Notes: generated from the letters alone by a model not told the origin. A stretch of 32,043 nucleotides of DNA from Verrucomicrobiaceae bacterium E54 (GCA_022548915.1 JAKZES010000061.1:1-32043), one strand, 5' to 3'. Shown: positions 15,832-25,500, numbered from the stretch's first letter. Made by a program: numbers and translations.

Positions 15832-18800
15832 ATGAAAACCCAGGCATTCACGCAACATCTGATTCCCGCCGCCTTGTCCCTGCTCGCCGCATGGGCCTTT
15901 GCGGCACTTCCGGCCTCCGCCGAAAGCGCCTTGCTGGCCAAGGTCCGCGCGGGTGACGACGTCAAGATCGTGATGATCGGCACGAGCCTCACCGACGGGG
16001 GCAGTTGGCCGGGAGCCTTGCAGACCTGGTTGAATGGCGAATCCCCCGGGCCGGGAACGGTGACCGTGGTCAATCTGGCGGTCGGCGGCACGGCCTCCGA
16101 CGATGGGGTCTCCAGCCAGACGCCGGCCGCACTGCTGGAGAACCCGGACGCGGTGTTCATCGAGTTCTCGATGAACGATGCCGCGACGGTGAAGAACATC
16201 ACCAAACAGCAGTCCGAGGACAACCTGAACTGGATGATCGACCAGTTCGTGGCGCAGAACCCGAACGTCATCATCGTGCTGCAGACGATGAACTGCCTGC
16301 CGCCCGACACCTCGCCCTTCAGTCCTCGGGTCGATTTGAACGGCTACTACCAGATCTACCGCGATGTCGCGGCGCAGCGCGGCACGATCCTCGTCGACCA
16401 CTACCCGAACTGGCTGGAGGTTTACACCAACGATTTTCCGACCTGGCAGACCTACATGAGGGATGCGGTGCATCCCAGCGCCCTCGGCGAGGCCAACGTG
16501 CTGACGCCGGAACTCCAGCGGGTCCTCGAAGCGGACCCGGACGAGACCGCACCCACGCTGACAAGCATCGTGGATGACAAATCCGGCGGTCCGGTAAGCA
16601 CCAACACGCTGGTCACCTACACCGTCACTTTCAGCGAGGACATGAACTGGACGTCCGTGGATGCCGGCGACTTCTCAAATGCGGGCAGCTCCGACATCAC
16701 CATCGGCAGCGTCAGCGAGATCGCGCCGGGCGTGTTCACCGTCGAGGTGACCCCGACCACCCTTGGCGAACTGCAATTGCAGATCAGCGCCGGAGCGGCC
16801 CTGAGCGACACGGCGGGCAACCCCCTCGTTACCACGGTGGCGATCCCCGACGACACGACGCTCCTGGTGGATTCGACCAATGCCGTGCCGGTCTGGTCGA
16901 GCGATCCCGTCACCGAAACGGCCGCCACCGAGGATGTTGCCTATGCCTCGACACTGGCGGATGACGCCTCCGACTCCGACGGCAACCCGCTGACCTTCGC
17001 CAAGGTCGGCGGTCCAGCCTGGCTGACCGTCGCACCCGATGGAACGCTGGGCGGCACGCCGACCAATGACGATGTCGGACCCAACAGCTTCACCGTGAGC
17101 GTGAGCGACAGCCTCGCCGCACCGGTCCAGGCGACCCTCAACATCAGCGTGGCCAACGTGAACGACCCGCCGGCCTTCAACTCCGACCCATTTTCCGCCA
17201 CGGACGCGAACCAGGACACCCCTTACAGCGGCAGCATCGCGGGTTCTGCCAGCGACCCCGACGGTGATGGCCTGGCCTATGCCAAGGCCGACGGTCCGGG
17301 CTGGCTCGCCATCGCGTCCAACGGTGCGCTCTCCGGCACGCCCACCATCGATGACCTGGGCGCGAACAGCTTCATCGTGAGCGTGAGCGACGGGAGCGCC
17401 CCGCCGGTCGAGGGAACCTTGCAGATCACCGTATTGCCCCCGCCTGCACCGATTCTCGCCAGTTGGGATTCCTGGGCCGACACCTCGACGCCCTACGCGG
17501 CCGATTCGACCGTGACCGGTTTCTCCGCGACCGCCGCCACCAACACCAACCGCGTGTTGTCCACTTACACATCGAATGATGGCACCTTCGGCACGGTGGC
17601 CGGAGCCAATACGACCAATACGACCGGCCTGCTTCTGCGCGAGTCGGACAACAAGACCGTCACCCTGACCCTGACCAACAACACCGGCTCCGCCTATTCG
17701 GTCGATTCCTTGCACTTCGATTACAAGAGACGGGCGAACTCGCCCGACGAAATCGTCGTTACCTATGTCAGCGGGAGCCTGGGACCGGCCGGCACCACGA
17801 TCGCCACCGTCAGCGGTCTGCCTTATGACGGCACTTACGTTTCCGGGGCGGTGGATTACCCGGACTTCGACTTCAACCTGGCACCTGCCTTGTCGGACAC
17901 GCAGCTGGCGGACGGCGAATCGGCGGTCTTCACGCTCACGTTCAATGGCGGCAGCGGGAACTCGTCCGGTGTTCTCGACAACGTCGCCTTCCTCGGTTCG
18001 CCCGCGGGTGCCACGGGCAACACCCCGCCCAACTGGCTGAGCGACCCCGTCAATGAAACCGGCGCGACCCAGGACATCCCTTATGTTTCCACCTTGTCCG
18101 ACAATGCCGAAGACGCCGACGAGGACGAACTGACTTTCTCCAAGATCTCCGGCCCGGCCTGGCTGGCTGTCGGCACGGATGGTGCGCTCTCGGGCACCCC
18201 GGGCAATGACGATGTCGGGCCCAACGCTTTCACCGTGAGCGTCAGCGACGGCAGCGTGTCGGTGCAGGCGACCCTCAACATCAGCGTGGCCAACGTGAAC
18301 GATCCGCCAGCGTTCGCGGCCGATCCTTTCTCCGCGGCGGATGCGACCGTGGGTGCCGCCTACAGCGCCACGATCTCGGGTTCCGCCAGTGACCCGGATG
18401 ATGATGGCCTGACCTTTGCCAAGATCGGCGGTCCAGGGTGGCTTAGCGTCTCCTCCACCGGTGCCCTTTCCGGAACCCCTGGGGTCGGCGATGTGGGTGA
18501 CAATGTCTTCACGGTGAGCGTGAGCGACGGCCTCGCAGCACCGGTCGAGGCGGCCCTCCACATCAACGTGAATTCCGAAGAACCGCCGCCCCCGGCCGGA
18601 GGCGTGATCACGCCTGTCGGTGTGACCTCGACCTCGGATGTTGGTGACACCAGAACCATCGACAAGGTAATCGACGGCAGTGGTCTGTCCGACGTGTCGG
18701 ACCCTTCCAGTGTCCTGGATGATTCCCATGCCTATAATGCTCTCTGGTACTGGTTGAGTGCTTCGACCGCCGTTTCCGCCGGCAACGAGGTGCTCACCTT

Positions 18801-19521
18801 CGATCTCGGTGGGTCCTACAATGTGGACAAGGTGTATTACTGGACCTACGAGCGTGACGGAGACCGGAACCTCAGGACCTTCGACATCTCCTTCTCGACC
18901 GACGGCGGCGGCACCTACAGCGCTCCGGTTTCCGCCGCATCGCTCAACATGGCGGATTGGGCCATCGGCGGCAGCGATCGTGACCCTTCCTTTGCAAGGA
19001 CGGCGACCTTCGACACCCTGTCCGGGGCCACGCACATCCGGTTCAGTAACCTGCAAAACCATGGCGACCCCCAATATTTCGCCTTGTATGAAATCCGCTT
19101 CGGCAGTGCGTCGGGAGGCATCACTTCCGACTTCGCCACCTGGTCCGGCGGCGCACCGGCCGATGGCGACGCCAATGGCGACGGCGTGCCGAACGCCGTG
19201 GCCTACGCGCTGGGCGCACTGGACGTCAATGAGAACGCGATCGACCGGCTGCCGACCTTCGACAACAGCGATCCGGGCAACTTCGTGTTCACCTTCGGCC
19301 GCAGCGACGCCGCCGAGGCGGACGGGACGACCACGATCACCGTGGAATACGGCCCGAACCTGAGCGGTTGGACGACGGCCGTGCATGGAGCGGGGGGAGT
19401 CGGCATCGACGACAGTGGCGCGTCCGTGGACGGCCTGACTCCCGTGATCGTCACCATTCCCAAGTCCCTCGCCGCGAGTGGAAAACTCTTCGCCCGGCTC
19501 AAGGTGGTCGTCAGCCCGTGA
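15832..19521 (+). CDS. secreted multidomain SGNH (GDSL-type) esterase
   Basis: 1229 residues with signal peptide LSLLAAWAFAALPASA. Residues 45-235 are an SGNH hydrolase: IVMIGTSLTD with nucleophile Ser52, NLAVGG (Gly85/86), FSMND (Asn115) and DAVHP with Asp211 and His214. All four blocks are present, so it should be active, most likely as a carbohydrate esterase. Then come an Ig-like domain (236-345), two He_PIG/cadherin-like repeats (351-540, each with GPxWLxxxxxGxLxGTP), a beta-sandwich (542-725, WDSWADTSTPYAA), two more He_PIG-like repeats (729-920), a discoidin-like module (923-1091, VITPVGVTSTSDVG to YEIRFGS) and the C-terminal module (1093-1229, ANGDGVPNAVAYALGA to LFARLKVVVSP), which closely matches the end of the protein at 11884. 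No membrane anchor is visible. It follows the PEP-CTERM gene after a terminator. Confidence 0.87.
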   Translation: MKTQAFTQHLIPAALSLLAAWAFAALPASAESALLAKVRAGDDVKIVMIGTSLTDGGSWPGALQTWLNGESPGPGTVTVVNLAVGGTASDDGVSSQTPAALLENPDAVFIEFSMNDAATVKNITKQQSEDNLNWMIDQFVAQNPNVIIVLQTMNCLPPDTSPFSPRVDLNGYYQIYRDVAAQRGTILVDHYPNWLEVYTNDFPTWQTYMRDAVHPSALGEANVLTPELQRVLEADPDETAPTLTSIVDDKSGGPVSTNTLVTYTVTFSEDMNWTSVDAGDFSNAGSSDITIGSVSEIAPGVFTVEVTPTTLGELQLQISAGAALSDTAGNPLVTTVAIPDDTTLLVDSTNAVPVWSSDPVTETAATEDVAYASTLADDASDSDGNPLTFAKVGGPAWLTVAPDGTLGGTPTNDDVGPNSFTVSVSDSLAAPVQATLNISVANVNDPPAFNSDPFSATDANQDTPYSGSIAGSASDPDGDGLAYAKADGPGWLAIASNGALSGTPTIDDLGANSFIVSVSDGSAPPVEGTLQITVLPPPAPILASWDSWADTSTPYAADSTVTGFSATAATNTNRVLSTYTSNDGTFGTVAGANTTNTTGLLLRESDNKTVTLTLTNNTGSAYSVDSLHFDYKRRANSPDEIVVTYVSGSLGPAGTTIATVSGLPYDGTYVSGAVDYPDFDFNLAPALSDTQLADGESAVFTLTFNGGSGNSSGVLDNVAFLGSPAGATGNTPPNWLSDPVNETGATQDIPYVSTLSDNAEDADEDELTFSKISGPAWLAVGTDGALSGTPGNDDVGPNAFTVSVSDGSVSVQATLNISVANVNDPPAFAADPFSAADATVGAAYSATISGSASDPDDDGLTFAKIGGPGWLSVSSTGALSGTPGVGDVGDNVFTVSVSDGLAAPVEAALHINVNSEEPPPPAGGVITPVGVTSTSDVGDTRTIDKVIDGSGLSDVSDPSSVLDDSHAYNALWYWLSASTAVSAGNEVLTFDLGGSYNVDKVYYWTYERDGDRNLRTFDISFSTDGGGTYSAPVSAASLNMADWAIGGSDRDPSFARTATFDTLSGATHIRFSNLQNHGDPQYFALYEIRFGSASGGITSDFATWSGGAPADGDANGDGVPNAVAYALGALDVNENAIDRLPTFDNSDPGNFVFTFGRSDAAEADGTTTITVEYGPNLSGWTTAVHGAGGVGIDDSGASVDGLTPVIVTIPKSLAASGKLFARLKVVVSP

Positions 19522-19601
19522 GACGGCCCGAGCCTCCGAAGAGTCCGGAAAAAAGGCCCTCCGTCAGTCTTGCCGCGTTTCACGTGGTCATGGCTTCCCT
19601 A

Positions 19602-19724
19602 AGCCACTGAGGCACAGAGATCTCAGAGGACGGCGAGGAACATATGAGTTGGAATGGCACCAGTTCCCTCGATCTAGATCCATGTCGGCTCGGCGGCCTC
19701 CGTTTTCTCAGCGCCTCAGTGTCT
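19602..19724. repeat. 123-bp imperfect inverted-repeat element (MITE-like or extragenic palindrome)
   Basis: Arms 19602-19637 and 19689-19724 (36 bases each) are reverse complements at about 27 of 36 positions, with the shared core CACTGAGGC. The 51-base centre shows no coding sense. The left arm has the GCCACTGAGGCACAGAGA wording that I recall from dispersed intergenic repeats in varied bacteria. It lies in the 457-base gap 19522-19978, upstream of the second 86-bp element; the rest of the gap shows nothing clear. Confidence 0.6.
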
Positions 19725-19780
19725 GAAGAAATGCCCGATCCCCCCCACCAAGGCCGTAAGCAAATCTGGCGGAGAGCCGG

Positions 19781-19866
19781 AGAAAACCCATTTTGCCATG
19801 TCGAATTCCCCGGCTTTCAGACATTTTACTCTGAATGGAAATTCCTCCTTCCCCATGAAATCCCAG
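19781..19866. repeat. 86-bp intergenic element, copy B (pairs with 14945-15030)
   Basis: This is the second copy of the element, with the conserved ATGTC (19798-19802) and GACAT (19820-19824) 17 bases apart. It ends 112 bases before the oxidoreductase start at 19979. Weak similarity continues downstream (ACAGG, then GAAACGA and TTCA in both), as if the element were part of a longer shared promoter or leader region. Confidence 0.75.
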
Positions 19867-19978
19867 GGCTTCTCGTAGCCGCCATTCGCACAGGATTCCG
19901 TTGAAACGAACCATTTCATATCCCCGCAATCTCCATGGGAGGCTGTGGGCTTTTCTTTGACTTGAAATTCCATCACCC

Positions 19979-21724
19979 ATGATTTGCCGACTCATCCCGC
20001 TCCTGCTTCTTCTGGTGTCCTCCGGCTGCGCTCCCAAGCCGGAAAACAAGGGGTCCGAACTCCATGCCGATGTCGTCGTTTACGGCGACGCCTCCGTGGG
20101 GGTCGCCGCGGCAGTGCAGGCGGCCCGGATGGGGAAGTCGGTGATCCTGGTTTCCCAGTACGGCCACTTGGGAGGACTGACCAGCAGCGGGCTGGGCTAC
20201 ACCGACATCGGCAACCGGGAGATTCTGGGCGGCATCTCCCGCGAGTTCTATCACCGGGTCTATCTCCATTACCAGGATGAGGAGGCCTGGGTGCAGCAGA
20301 AGAAGGAGGAGTTTCCCAAGCACGGCCAGGGAGCCCCGGCCTTCGATGAGGAGACCGAACTCGCATCGGTGTTCGAGCCGAAGGTGGCCGAGATGATCTT
20401 CGACCAAATGATCGAGGAGGCCGGCGTCCGGGTGATCGAGGGACGTCTGGATCTGGATCAGGATGCGATCATGGACGGGCAACGAATCACCGCCATCCGG
20501 CTGGAGGATGGACGGGAGATCCGGGGCAAGATGTTCATCGACGCCTCCTACGAAGGCGACCTGATGGCGGCGGCTGGCGTGAGTTTCACGGTGGGCCGCG
20601 AAGCCAACGCGAAATACGAGGAGGTTTCCAACGCGATCACCCTGCCGGTGCACAGCAACAACCTGCCGGACGGGATCGATCCGTATGTCGTTATGGGTGA
20701 TCCCGCTAGCGGCCTGCTGCCGGGCGTGAACGAGTACGATGAAGCCGACGTCGGCAAGGGCGACCATCGCCTGCAGGCCTTCTGCTACCGCATGTGCCTC
20801 ACCGACGCACCCGACAACCTGGTGCCGATCGCCAGGCCCGAAGGCTATGACGAGGCGGACTACGAGATCCTGTTTCGGGCCCTCGACTCCGGTCATCGCG
20901 GGCAGTGGGGGCAGTTTTACAAATTCTCCGCGATGCCGAATCGCAAGACCGATTCCAACAACAACGGCGGGATTTCCACCGATTTCATCGGCATGAACTA
21001 CAGTTCGTTGCCGCCGGACCACCCCGACTACTGGGACTGGACCACGCTTTCCCACCATGAACGCGAGGAACTCGCCGCGAAGCATCGGGACTGGCAGCTT
21101 GGCCTGGTCTGGACGCTTCAGAACCACCCGCGGGTGCCGGAGGATGTCCGGGAGAATTACTCGGGCTGGGGCCTGCCCAAGGACGAGTTCACCGACAACG
21201 GCCACTGGCCCTACAACCTGTATGTTCGCGAGGGCCGGAGGATGGTCTCGGACTTCGTCATGACCGAGCACCAGTGCCGGCAGGATGCCGGTTATCCGCA
21301 GGTCACCGATTCCGTGGGCATGGGGGCCTACACGATGGATTCGCACCATGTGCAGCGCGTGAACTGGAAGGGGCAGCTCAAGAACGAGGGTGACATCCAG
21401 ATGAGCCTCGGCGGGAAGCCGTATCCCATCTCCTACCGCTCCATCGTGCCGGCCAGGGGCGAGTGCGAGAACCTGCTGGTCCCCTGGTGTCTCTCTTCCT
21501 CCCACATCGCCTTCGGCTCCATCCGCATGGAACCGGTCGGCATGGTGCTCGGACAAAGCGCCGCCACCGCCGCCGTGCAGGCCATCGAGGCGGGAACCTC
21601 GGTCCAGGATGTCGAATACGGAAAGCTGAAGGAGCAACTCATCAAGGACGGCCAGAAGCTGGAGATCATTGACAAGTCCTCCGCCAGTGCATCCCCAAGT
21701 CCGGCAACCTTGCCTGCCAATTGA
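19979..21724 (+). CDS. FAD-dependent oxidoreductase lipoprotein (FAD_oxidored family)
   Basis: 581 residues. The N-terminus LLLLLVSSGCAP is a lipoprotein signal with Cys17 as the lipidated residue. The dinucleotide-binding strand follows at about 31-55: DVVVYGDASVGVAAAVQAA, a variant of the Rossmann fingerprint, then GKSVILVSQYGHLGG and TSSGLGYTD. FIDASYEGDLMAAAGV (near 185-200) is characteristic of the PF12831 FAD-dependent oxidoreductases found beside glycoside hydrolases in PVC bacteria and Bacteroidetes. The C-terminal part has YRSIVP, CENLLVPWCLSSSHIAF, IRMEPVGMVLGQSAATAA, which closes the FAD site. The substrate is unknown; oxidation of a sugar or sugar acid is plausible. The next gene begins 47 bases downstream, so the pair is probably co-transcribed. 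The upstream gap holds the 86-bp element that also precedes the PEP-CTERM gene at 15090. Confidence 0.85.
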   Translation: MICRLIPLLLLLVSSGCAPKPENKGSELHADVVVYGDASVGVAAAVQAARMGKSVILVSQYGHLGGLTSSGLGYTDIGNREILGGISREFYHRVYLHYQDEEAWVQQKKEEFPKHGQGAPAFDEETELASVFEPKVAEMIFDQMIEEAGVRVIEGRLDLDQDAIMDGQRITAIRLEDGREIRGKMFIDASYEGDLMAAAGVSFTVGREANAKYEEVSNAITLPVHSNNLPDGIDPYVVMGDPASGLLPGVNEYDEADVGKGDHRLQAFCYRMCLTDAPDNLVPIARPEGYDEADYEILFRALDSGHRGQWGQFYKFSAMPNRKTDSNNNGGISTDFIGMNYSSLPPDHPDYWDWTTLSHHEREELAAKHRDWQLGLVWTLQNHPRVPEDVRENYSGWGLPKDEFTDNGHWPYNLYVREGRRMVSDFVMTEHQCRQDAGYPQVTDSVGMGAYTMDSHHVQRVNWKGQLKNEGDIQMSLGGKPYPISYRSIVPARGECENLLVPWCLSSSHIAFGSIRMEPVGMVLGQSAATAAVQAIEAGTSVQDVEYGKLKEQLIKDGQKLEIIDKSSASASPSPATLPAN

Positions 21725-21771
21725 TCCAATCCGATTGGTCACCAGATCAACCCCATTTCCGCAATCACACC

Positions 21772-24700
21772 ATGAAATCGAAAAACCTGCTTGCGATTCT
21801 TGCGGCCTTCGCCTGCTTCAACCTGCCGGCGGTCGCCGATGTCATCACTCCCACCGGGGCGACATCGACAAGTTGGCAAACCAGTGGCAATCGGGTCATC
21901 GCCAAAACGATCGATGGCTCGGGTCTCTCCAATGTATCGGATCCTTCCAGTGAACTGGACGATGTCCACCCCTACATCTCAAGCACTACTGATTCGCCAT
22001 ATTGGCTGAGCAGTGGTGCCGCAAGCGCCGAAGTGGTCACCTTTGAACTGGGTGGAAGCCATGACATCGACGGCGTCTATTACTGGATGTATACCCGCGA
22101 TAAGAATCGAAACCCCCGCACCTTCGATATTTCCTATTCGACCGATGGAGGGAGCAGCTTCAGCACACCGGTTTCGGCCGCCTCGCTCAACATGGCCGAC
22201 TGGTCCCAAAGCCTCGGCACCCGCGAGGAATCCTTCGCGGAACTCCGCGCCCTCGACACCTTGACTGGCGTCACCCACATCCGCTTCACCAACATCCAGG
22301 TGTATGGCGGCGGCAGCAATCTGGTCGGCTTGCATGAAATCCGTTTCAGGGGGCAGGAAACCAGTGTCGTGGCCGGACCCGTCGATGCCGGCACCTCGAC
22401 GGTGGTCGCCTCACCAACGGCGGTCCTGGCCGACGGCACGTCGACCTCGACCATCACCGTCACGCTGAAAGATGCCTCCGGCATCGCCGTGAGCGGCGAG
22501 GACGTGACGCTGGCGAATACTTCCGGTCCCGGCACGCCGACGATCAGTCCTTCCGCCACCCAGACCACGGATGGCAGCGGTGTGGCCACCTTCACCGTCA
22601 GCTCCGGCGCGGTGGGCACCGAGGTCTTCAGCGCCACCTCGTCGACGGACAGTGTCACCGTCACCCAAACCGCGAGTGTCGACTTCCAGGCCATGACGGT
22701 CGACGCCGCCAGCTCAACGGTATCGGCTTCACCGACTTCCGTGACCGCAAATGACACCGATACCTCGAGCATCACGGTCACGGTCAGGAATGCGGGTGGT
22801 CTGCCGCTTCCCGGGATGCTGGTTGTCCTGAGTGGAGACAGCAGCGCGACGATCACGCCCGCCGGCACCGGCACGGACACGACCGATGCCAACGGCGAAG
22901 CGACCTTCACCGTCAAGTCCGGCGTGGTCGGCCTGGAGACCTTCACCGCCACCAGTGAGACGGTCGCCATCACGGATACGGCAAGCGTCGAGTTCACCGC
23001 ACCTGTCGTGGTCGGTCCGGTGGATGCAGGCAACTCCACCGTCGTCGCCGCGCCGACTTCGGTCGCCGCCGACGGCTCGGAGACCTCCTTGATCACCGTG
23101 ACCCTGAAGGATGCCGCGGGACTCGCGGTGGCGAATGAAGGGGTTACCCTGAACATCACGTCGGGGCCGGGAGCCGCGACGATTCTTCCCGTCGACATTC
23201 AATCCACGGATGCCAACGGCCAGGCGACCTTCACGGTCAGCTCCAGCACGCCGGGCACGGAGGTCTTCACCGCCACCAGCATCACCGACTCGGTCATCAT
23301 CACCCAGACCGCCAGTGTGGAGTTCATCGAGGTGGGGGCCACTCAGTTGATCACCCTGCTGAACGCCCCGGTCGCGGCCAGCACCAGTGCGACGGGGGGA
23401 ACACTGACCAACCTCTTCGACACCTCCATGAGTCTGACTTATGTGGGCACGAGCACCAATACGGGCGGTTCATTCCGCTGGACTCCCAAAGACTCGGGCA
23501 GCTACGCCGGTGACAGCGTCAAATCCCAAACCATCATCTACGACATGGGCGAAATCGTGACCTTCGACGGCTTCATCCATGCCCAGGCACTCGAATCCGA
23601 TTACTCCTCCATCGGCTCCATCGATTTCTGGGTCAGCAACACGGATCCGGGATCGGACTGGACCGCGATTGCCAACACCTACTTCGGCACCACGCCTGCC
23701 GCCAGCAAGGCACTGAACCGGGGCGACCGGAATTTGTATGAATACGTGCTCGACGGAGCCAAGCTAACCGGCCGCTACGTGATCATGCGCTGGATCTGCC
23801 AGGAACAGGAAACGGATATCGGCAGCCCGGGCGGCTACACCTTCTACCTTGGCCAGACCGCCTCGGTCGGCGATTACGACACCTGGGCCGGAAGTTACCC
23901 CGGTGTGGGCGGGCCGACCGGTGACGACGACTTCGACGGTCTGAGCAACGAGTATGAGCGGCTCTTCGGGCTCAATCCGTTGAACGCCGGTTCCTCGAAT
24001 CCGTACGCCGCGGCATTCGATCCGACGGCGGGCACCTTCAGCTACACCCGCCGCACGCAATCGCTTACCGGCATGACCTACAAGGTCTGGTACTCGACCA
24101 ACCTGACGGAGTGGTTCTGGGAGTCCGGAGCCGGCGAGTCGGTCAGCGCACCGGTCGCCGACATCGAGACGGTGCAAGTGACCATCGATCCGGATTTGCT
24201 CACCGAACCCAGGCTGTTCGTGCAGATGAGCGCGGAGGACCTGGGTCCGGCACCGGTGATCAGCAGCCTCTGGGGGGCCAACACCACGGTGACCGTGAAC
24301 TTCAGCGAGGCGATGGGCGGTTCCGCCGCCGACCCGGCCAACTACACCATCGAACAGGACGGCGGCGGCACGGTCGCCGTGACGGGGGCCAGCCTGAGCG
24401 GCGACGGCAGGACGGCCACCCTCACCCTGGCCTCGGCTCTCGACATCGGCAGCAGCTTCACCGTCACCGCCAACCGGATCGCCAACGGTGTCGGCCAACC
24501 GCTGGGCAACGGCACGAGCGCGCAGTTCCAGACCTGGGACGACGACCCGGCCGGCATCAAGGTCTTCATCCTCGCCGGGCAGTCCAACATGGTCGGCTAC
24601 GGGCACACCGAAACCGGCCAAACCGGCGACGGCGGCATCGGCACCCTGCGCTACCTGGCCAACAACAACGCAACGTATCCGGAATACGACTACACCTCCC

Positions 24701-25500
24701 TGCTGGCAACACCCGGTGATCCTGTCAACAGCTCCTGGAGAACCCGGGGCGACGTCAAGGTCTGGTGGTACAATGGCGCATCCGGCAATCTGCCTACAGC
24801 CAGTTCCACTCCGACCAAGGGCGACCTCGGTCCACCCTTCCACGGCGCTGACAGCAGTTTGATTGGTCCGGAATACGCCTTTGGTCAGATCATCGGCGAC
24901 TATTATGCTTCGGACGATGTCCTGATCATCAAGGCCGCCTGGGGCGGCCACAAGCTGGCCGAAGACTTCCGCCCACCGAGCGCGGTGGCGGCACGAGGCG
25001 GTGAGGTAGGCCTCTCTTATCTGGAGATCTTCAACAATGCCCGCGAGGTGCTGGACAACCTCGGCACCGAATTCCCCGATTGGGCCGGTCGGGGCTACCA
25101 GATCGTCGGCTTCGCCTGGCACCAGGGCACCAGCGACAAGTCCCCGATCGAGCGCGCCCTCGAATACAAATACAACCTGCCCGATTTCATCAGCGACGTG
25201 CGGGCGGAATTCGGCAAGCCGGACCTGCCCTTCGTCATCGCCACGGCCGGGATGACCAGCGCGGGGGTTGAACCTTCACCTTACCCCGGCTACTCGGATG
25301 TCGAGCGGGCCCAGCTCTGGGTCTTCCCCGAAAGCCCGCAACCTGCCAATGTTCTCTCCACGGACACGCGCCCCTTCTGGGAAGATGCCGCGGTCTCTCC
25401 CAGAGACCAGGGCTTCCACTGGAACGGCAACGCCCGCAGCTACTTCCGTGTCGGCAAGGCCCTGGGCGACGACATGGTAACCCTGCTATCCGCACCGTGA
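21772..25500 (+). CDS. secreted sialate O-acetylesterase-type (SASA/DUF303) esterase with discoidin-like module and three Big_1 domains
   Basis: 1242 residues from ATG 21772, with signal peptide LLAILAAFACFNLPAVA. Order: discoidin-like module (24-193, VITPTGATSTS to LHEIRFRG), three Big_1 Ig domains (about 203-306, 308-410, 417-518), a beta-sandwich (523-698), a module with GDDDFDGLSNEYERLFGLNP (701-823), an Ig-like domain (827-922, FSEAMGGSAADPANYTI) and a C-terminal esterase domain (927-1242). The esterase carries VFILAGQSNMVGYG with the nucleophilic serine near 937, WGGHKLAEDF, FAWHQGTSDKSP near 1115 and RDQGFHWNGNARSYFRVG near the end, where the histidine is the likely catalytic base. It should remove acetyl groups from an extracellular glycan. 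The first part is paralogous to the protein at 11884 and the last part to the one at 29253, so it looks like a recombinant of the two designs. A strong hairpin lies 86 bases after its stop. Confidence 0.87.
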   Translation: MKSKNLLAILAAFACFNLPAVADVITPTGATSTSWQTSGNRVIAKTIDGSGLSNVSDPSSELDDVHPYISSTTDSPYWLSSGAASAEVVTFELGGSHDIDGVYYWMYTRDKNRNPRTFDISYSTDGGSSFSTPVSAASLNMADWSQSLGTREESFAELRALDTLTGVTHIRFTNIQVYGGGSNLVGLHEIRFRGQETSVVAGPVDAGTSTVVASPTAVLADGTSTSTITVTLKDASGIAVSGEDVTLANTSGPGTPTISPSATQTTDGSGVATFTVSSGAVGTEVFSATSSTDSVTVTQTASVDFQAMTVDAASSTVSASPTSVTANDTDTSSITVTVRNAGGLPLPGMLVVLSGDSSATITPAGTGTDTTDANGEATFTVKSGVVGLETFTATSETVAITDTASVEFTAPVVVGPVDAGNSTVVAAPTSVAADGSETSLITVTLKDAAGLAVANEGVTLNITSGPGAATILPVDIQSTDANGQATFTVSSSTPGTEVFTATSITDSVIITQTASVEFIEVGATQLITLLNAPVAASTSATGGTLTNLFDTSMSLTYVGTSTNTGGSFRWTPKDSGSYAGDSVKSQTIIYDMGEIVTFDGFIHAQALESDYSSIGSIDFWVSNTDPGSDWTAIANTYFGTTPAASKALNRGDRNLYEYVLDGAKLTGRYVIMRWICQEQETDIGSPGGYTFYLGQTASVGDYDTWAGSYPGVGGPTGDDDFDGLSNEYERLFGLNPLNAGSSNPYAAAFDPTAGTFSYTRRTQSLTGMTYKVWYSTNLTEWFWESGAGESVSAPVADIETVQVTIDPDLLTEPRLFVQMSAEDLGPAPVISSLWGANTTVTVNFSEAMGGSAADPANYTIEQDGGGTVAVTGASLSGDGRTATLTLASALDIGSSFTVTANRIANGVGQPLGNGTSAQFQTWDDDPAGIKVFILAGQSNMVGYGHTETGQTGDGGIGTLRYLANNNATYPEYDYTSLLATPGDPVNSSWRTRGDVKVWWYNGASGNLPTASSTPTKGDLGPPFHGADSSLIGPEYAFGQIIGDYYASDDVLIIKAAWGGHKLAEDFRPPSAVAARGGEVGLSYLEIFNNAREVLDNLGTEFPDWAGRGYQIVGFAWHQGTSDKSPIERALEYKYNLPDFISDVRAEFGKPDLPFVIATAGMTSAGVEPSPYPGYSDVERAQLWVFPESPQPANVLSTDTRPFWEDAAVSPRDQGFHWNGNARSYFRVGKALGDDMVTLLSAP

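Noticed and set aside
16675..19386. 903-codon minus-strand open frame opposite the SGNH esterase
   Set aside because: It is an antisense shadow of a GC-rich gene with no domain or signal peptide of its own.
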